Shown: positions 60,552 to 64,000 of the stretch, piece by piece
Layout: every line of letters starts with the position of its first letter
How positions within the stretch are numbered: position 1 is the stretch's first letter
Assembly (NCBI RefSeq): GCF_029784155.1
Contig: NC_073693.1
Location: 352,551,117 to 352,615,116, forward strand
Source: Uranotaenia lowii
Lineage: Eukaryota > Arthropoda > Insecta > Diptera > Culicidae
Reading direction: 5' to 3'
Length of the DNA stretch: 64,000 nucleotides
The notes under the pieces: model-generated
The model's input: only the letters and a program-made list of their open reading frames with translations
What the model was told of the DNA's origin: nothing
Database searches by the model: none
Translations under genes and position numbers: made by a program

Positions 60552-60696
60552 ATGACAATGAAATAGATAACCTTTCTATCACCCTCTTTTCCTAAGAGTT
60601 GTTTTGACAACTTTCAATTAACATCAAATCAATTCGAAAAAATACATTCCCGAATAAATTTTCAACAACAGCATTCCCAATTTTTATGTTTAAAAA

Positions 60697-61520
60697 TTTT
60701 AACAATTTTGACAAATTTGACAATTTTAACAATTTTGACAATTTTGACAATTTTGACAATTTTAACAATTTCGATAATTTCGATAATTTTGACAATTTTA
60801 ACAATTTTGACAATTTTGACAATTTTGACAATTTTGACAATTTTGACAATTTTGACAATTTTGACAATTTTGAGAATTTTAACAATTTTGACAGTTTTGA
60901 CAATTTTGACAATTTTGACAATTTTGACAATTTCGACAATTTTGACAATTTTGACAATTTTGACAATTTTGACAATTTTGACAATTTTGACAATTTTGAC
61001 AATTTTGACAATTTTGACAATTTTGTCAATTTTGACAATTTTGACAATTTTGACAATTTTGACAATTTTGACAATTTTGACAATTTTGACAATTTTGACA
61101 ATTTTGACAATTTTGACAATTTTGACAATTTTGACAATTTTGACAATTTTGACAATTTTTAAAAATTTTGACAATTTTGACAATTTTGACAATTTTGACA
61201 ATTTTGACAATTTTGACAATTTTGACAATTTTGACAATTTTGACAATTTTGACAATTTTGACAATTTTGACAATTTTGACAATTTTGACAATTTTGACAA
61301 TTTTGACAATTTTGACAATTTTGACAATTTTGACAATTTTGACAATTTTGACAATTTTGACAATTTTTACAGTTTTGATAGTTTTTACAATTTTGACAAT
61401 TTTGATAATTTTGACAATTTTGACAATTTTGAAAAAATTGAAAAATTGACAAATTTTGACAATTTTGAACAAATTGACAAATTGACAAATTTTTACAAAT
61501 ATTTAAAAAAATTTACAATT
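60697..61520. repeat. 9-bp satellite block (TTTTGACAA)n
   Basis: About 90 units in the same orientation as the 38515 array. Both edges are degenerate (TTTTAACAA, TTTCGATAA on the left; TTTTTACAG, AAATTGACAAATTG on the right), while the centre is regular apart from TTTTGTCAA at about 61023 and TTTTTAAAAA at about 61157. Confidence 0.95.
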
Positions 61521-61788
61521 TTGTAGGCTTTTAAAAAGCATACAATTCGAAGAAAAAACTAATTAATTTTGAAATACACCCATAAACCACATTTTCTCTC
61601 TAGCTTCTCAAGAAGAGAAGAATGATTTTAACTTCTCCTGCAAAGCCACCCGAAGCAAACACCCGTCCATTGAACACGAACTTTTATCTCGATAAATAAT
61701 TAATAGCGCTATTACGGAATGTCAAACGATGCGAGAGACTCATCTGGTGCTGGTCGATCCGAGCTGGCAACCATAGAATGAATTTCTC
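61521..61788. other. Short gene-free interval
   Basis: The sequence becomes GC-richer from about 61600. No frame or repeat worth calling before the LTR-element fragment. Confidence 0.45.
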
Positions 61789-62139
61789 TCATTCTGACAT
61801 TCCCGCAGCTCGTCCGGTTGAAAATCGGTTGCACGTCGCCGTTGCCGTTGCGGTTCTGACCTTGGGCCCTTTTGACTTGGCGCGTGAAACTGTACACCTT
61901 CCTTCATCCTCCTTCTGGTCTCCCACTTTTACCACTTTAATAAGCGCTCGGTCAGGTGCTGCCTTAATTTTCATTTCAGACGAACCACCCACACACTCAC
62001 TTTCGACATTGCCAATTTGCTCCATGTGAAGCTCTTTCGTTGGAAGATTTGGAAATTCAAAACCACTCATTCTAGGGATGGCTCCCAGTTCGTCCTGGAT
62101 TGGTTCCTCTTCATTCCTCGAATAGGTGGGGGTCACCAA
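61789..62139 (-). pseudogene. 5' fragment of a second LTR retrotransposon (start of gag-like frame)
   Basis: A 116-codon minus-strand frame begins inside a tRNA-Trp-type primer-binding site (TGGTGACCCCC) and has no ATG at its start. The protein is charged (EEEP, KELHMEQIG, KVVKVGD) and has no zinc knuckle before its stop. In CsRn1-type Ty3/gypsy elements, as I recall, the gag frame lies immediately after a Trp-type site, which is the arrangement seen here. No protease or polymerase follows, so it is a broken remnant. It may instead be chance. Confidence 0.4.
62128..62138 (-). other. Candidate primer-binding site, Trp-tRNA type
   Basis: The minus strand reads TGGTGACCCCC. Its first ten bases match the complement of the 3' end of insect tRNA-Trp as I remember it. 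The GC-richer DNA to the right (62140-62370) would be the LTR, whose outer end I cannot place. Confidence 0.4.
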
Positions 62140-62736
62140 TTATGCTGGATCGGGTGGTCGGGAAAAGTTAACGTGCCAATGAATTTTAATATGCTGGTCG
62201 TAATGTTTGCCAATCCATCTGCCGAAAGTCCGTTGTCTGGAGCGGTTCTGCGAAATTGTGTTAAATCAAACCAAAAACCTAGAAACACAATGAAGCAAGG
62301 AGGCAGGGATTCTTTGTCAATCGAACAATCGACTTTCCTTCGAATGGTAAGCTTTTTTGAGAATTATTTTTGAAACTCCCCCCTCGAGATGTTTCAACTT
62401 CGAATGACAAAAGCAGGATTTGTACCGTTCTCAAACGATTATGATTTATTATATTTTTAAATCAGACTTTCTATCACAATCGATATAAAAACCAACTATT
62501 CACTTTTAAATTCTAGTGCTTACCAATGAGTGAATTTGTTCTCGCAATGATCATTTATCTACCTGAAAAGTAAAATAAGAAAAGAAATGTTAAATTAGTT
62601 TAAGAATTCAACCTGAGGCTCATACATTGTATGCAAACGAAGTGTTTTTTTTAATTTGTTTGTATAAAATGAACACCTGAACGGCGCACATGCAGGAGAC
62701 TAAGACGGTGAGGGAAGCTAATTGCCGGCGTGAATA
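62140..62736. other. Possible LTR remnant, then AT-rich DNA
   Basis: 62140-62370 has balanced composition and may be LTR sequence belonging to the primer site on its left. The rest is AT-rich. The 118-codon plus frame ending at 62373 reads antisense to the gag-like fragment and is not called. Confidence 0.35.
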
Positions 62737-62865
62737 GTCAACAACGAAGAGGAACCACTTCCAACGATGAGTCAAGTTAAGGAAGCCATTCGTCTGCTGA
62801 ATAGCAACAAATCGGCTGGAAAGGACCGCATCGTAGCTGAACTTATAAAAATGGGTGACGGTTGA
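62737..62865 (+). pseudogene. Fragment of a LINE reverse transcriptase
   Basis: The frame encodes about 42 residues ending TMSQVKEAIRLLNSNKSAG, then KDRIVAELIKMG and a stop. This is the conserved start of the non-LTR reverse-transcriptase domain, whose usual form is (E)VKxAIxxLKNNKAxGxDGIxAELLKxGG. Nothing further of the element is seen on either side, so it is a short relic. The clade cannot be assigned from so little. Confidence 0.75.
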
Positions 62866-63320
62866 TGTTTGCCACATTCAACGATTTTGATATTTCTGCG
62901 AGCGTGTAGTTTGAATTTTCACGACGCATATACAGCTCATCTTGCTTGGACGCCATTTTGTAAACTAAAGACCTAATGTCAAAGCCAAATAGAAGGATCA
63001 TTCTACTCACACACCTACAAAATGAGGGTGTTCAAGTTCTTTTTATATTAATGATAAAAACAAACACAGGGAATCAAAGTTGACCACTTTTTAATCCGAA
63101 CACCCTTTACTGAAAATCAAATTTTCTACACAAAAAAATATCTGAAATACAATACTACTAGAAAAGAATTACGTTGAACGATAGTCATCAATTTTTGTTT
63201 ATCAGATGACACAAGTCCTAAATTGCCGGTAATAACTGATAATGAAAGTCCCATTTTTTATAAGCTTTTCGTCCAACCAAAAGAAAATCTCAAAACCACG
63301 TGTCCTTCACTCGAGAAATC
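62866..63320. promoter_or_regulatory. Upstream region of the receptor-like gene
   Basis: AT-rich. A TATA-like TTATAAG at 63258-63264 lies about 33 bases before a possible start (TCA at 63290-63292), giving a leader of about 30 bases. A small inverted pair AGGGTGTTC (63025-63033) and GAACACCCT (63098-63106) may be a tiny MITE. Both assignments are weak. Confidence 0.3.
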
Positions 63321-64000
63321 ATGCTTGAACGATACTGGATAACCGTTCTGCTACTATCTTTCCTGGATAGAGGGGAAGCCAAGCTATCTTCTCAGGATGA
63401 TTTTCGAGTAAAAGAAGCCACCGATTGGTTGAAGAACGCAATCCAGTATATTGCGTTCAGTACGGAAGGTTCAACAGACGTTGTGTTGGACACAGAGTTT
63501 GTGCATAGTTTGGTCATTGAAAAGATTGTTGAATCGGTTCGTCATTTCGTAGCGGATGTTCCTCTAAGAAAGATCGAATCGTCAAAACCCGTACACGGTA
63601 GAACTAAATCGGTTCATATTATTACCCGTAAAGACGCTGCCGAGCTCAATTTGAAGTTGGCCGCAAAGCGTCCATTTATTCATGCCAGAAGCAGATATCT
63701 TGAATATTATTTGCTACTGGTCGAGGGAAAAGTTTCTGATCAGTTCAAGTACCTGGCACGGCAATTATCACCCGGTCATGTTTTGGTTCTGGATATCGGT
63801 GTACATCCGATTCTAATTCATCGAATTTCTGGAACTGGACGAAAAGCGCGTATGTTTTTCGGAAACCATTCGAATGATGTCATTTTCGAAGATCTGCAAG
63901 ATTATTTGGACTACGAGGTTAAGCTGTGGACATCAGAACATCCTGTGCTGACACATACCGACCGGAATGGAAAACTTCGTGGTGTTGATATCAACACTCT
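63321..64000 (+). CDS. Probable divergent ionotropic receptor, N-terminal part
   Basis: The frame opens at an ATG (63321), has no stop, and runs to the window edge (226 codons plus 2 bases). The first about 20 residues form a signal peptide with a hydrophobic core (ITVLLLSFL). The rest reads as a soluble extracellular domain of mixed helix and strand (LLLVEGKVS, HVLVLDIGVHP). The end, YEVKLWTSEHPVLTH followed by GKLRGVDINTL, resembles the start of the ligand-binding S1 lobe in insect ionotropic receptors, which are dendritic chemosensory cation channels of the glutamate-receptor type. The diagnostic pore and membrane segments would lie beyond 64000. The assignment is therefore pattern-based; another secreted or type I membrane protein is possible. 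Codon use is even and there is no disruption. Confidence 0.5.
   Translation, partial: MLERYWITVLLLSFLDRGEAKLSSQDDFRVKEATDWLKNAIQYIAFSTEGSTDVVLDTEFVHSLVIEKIVESVRHFVADVPLRKIESSKPVHGRTKSVHIITRKDAAELNLKLAAKRPFIHARSRYLEYYLLLVEGKVSDQFKYLARQLSPGHVLVLDIGVHPILIHRISGTGRKARMFFGNHSNDVIFEDLQDYLDYEVKLWTSEHPVLTHTDRNGKLRGVDINT

Noticed and set aside
51813..61526. Frames of 70-278 codons in the smaller 9-bp blocks
   Set aside because: Same repeat artefact as in the large arrays.
63025..63106. 82-bp MITE with AGGGTGTTC ends
   Set aside because: Only nine paired bases and no target duplication; mentioned only as a weak possibility.
1..64000. Telomeric repeat of the TTAGG type or a centromere-sized satellite with a nucleosome-length unit
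   Set aside because: No TTAGG array was seen, and no repeat with a 150-180-bp unit spans more than about 1.2 kb.

Overview
The window looks like a repeat-loaded euchromatic or pericentromeric stretch of an insect chromosome, most likely a mosquito-like dipteran (inference). The reasons are spliced genes with insect-type promoter elements, a Ty3/gypsy-type retrotransposon primed by a Lys-tRNA-like site, an I-clade-like LINE with a TAA tail, tRNA-derived SINEs, many small TA-flanked inverted-repeat elements, and a partial gene at the right edge that resembles a divergent ionotropic receptor. A run of exactly 500 N inside a satellite array marks a scaffolding gap.

Layout. 1-4126: the 5' part of an LTR retrotransposon on the minus strand (long LTR with 76-bp internal repeats, Lys-type primer site, gag, and the start of an aspartic protease in the -1 frame, cut by the window edge). 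5389-7095: a complete small two-coding-exon gene for a secreted 213-residue protein that I do not recognise. 7222-12113: a 4.9-kb degenerate heptanucleotide minisatellite starting about 125 bp after that gene's poly(A) signal. 12114-34320: AT-rich gene-free DNA studded with SINE-like, MITE-like and fold-back elements. 34322-42222: 11-bp and 9-bp satellite arrays around the gap. 42223-51784: more dispersed repeats, a 710-bp tandem duplication and an (ATAAAATCG) array. 51785-61520: three more blocks of the 9-bp satellite and a 5'-truncated LINE with a perfect 15-bp target-site duplication. 61789-62865: fragments of another LTR element and of a LINE reverse transcriptase. 63321-64000: the start of the receptor-like gene, open to the window edge.

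There are only two plausible host genes, and nothing suggests that they work together. The notable biology is in the repeats. Short tandem arrays occupy about 15 kb, roughly a quarter of the window. One 9-bp family (core TGACAA followed by TTT or AAA) occurs in five separate blocks in both orientations, and one block shows an 11-bp unit changing into a 9-bp unit. A 13-base motif, GTGGCTCCAGAGA, recurs exactly seven times across 25 kb. Most long open frames in the window are by-products of these arrays, because units of 7, 9 or 11 bp repeat cleanly in translation.
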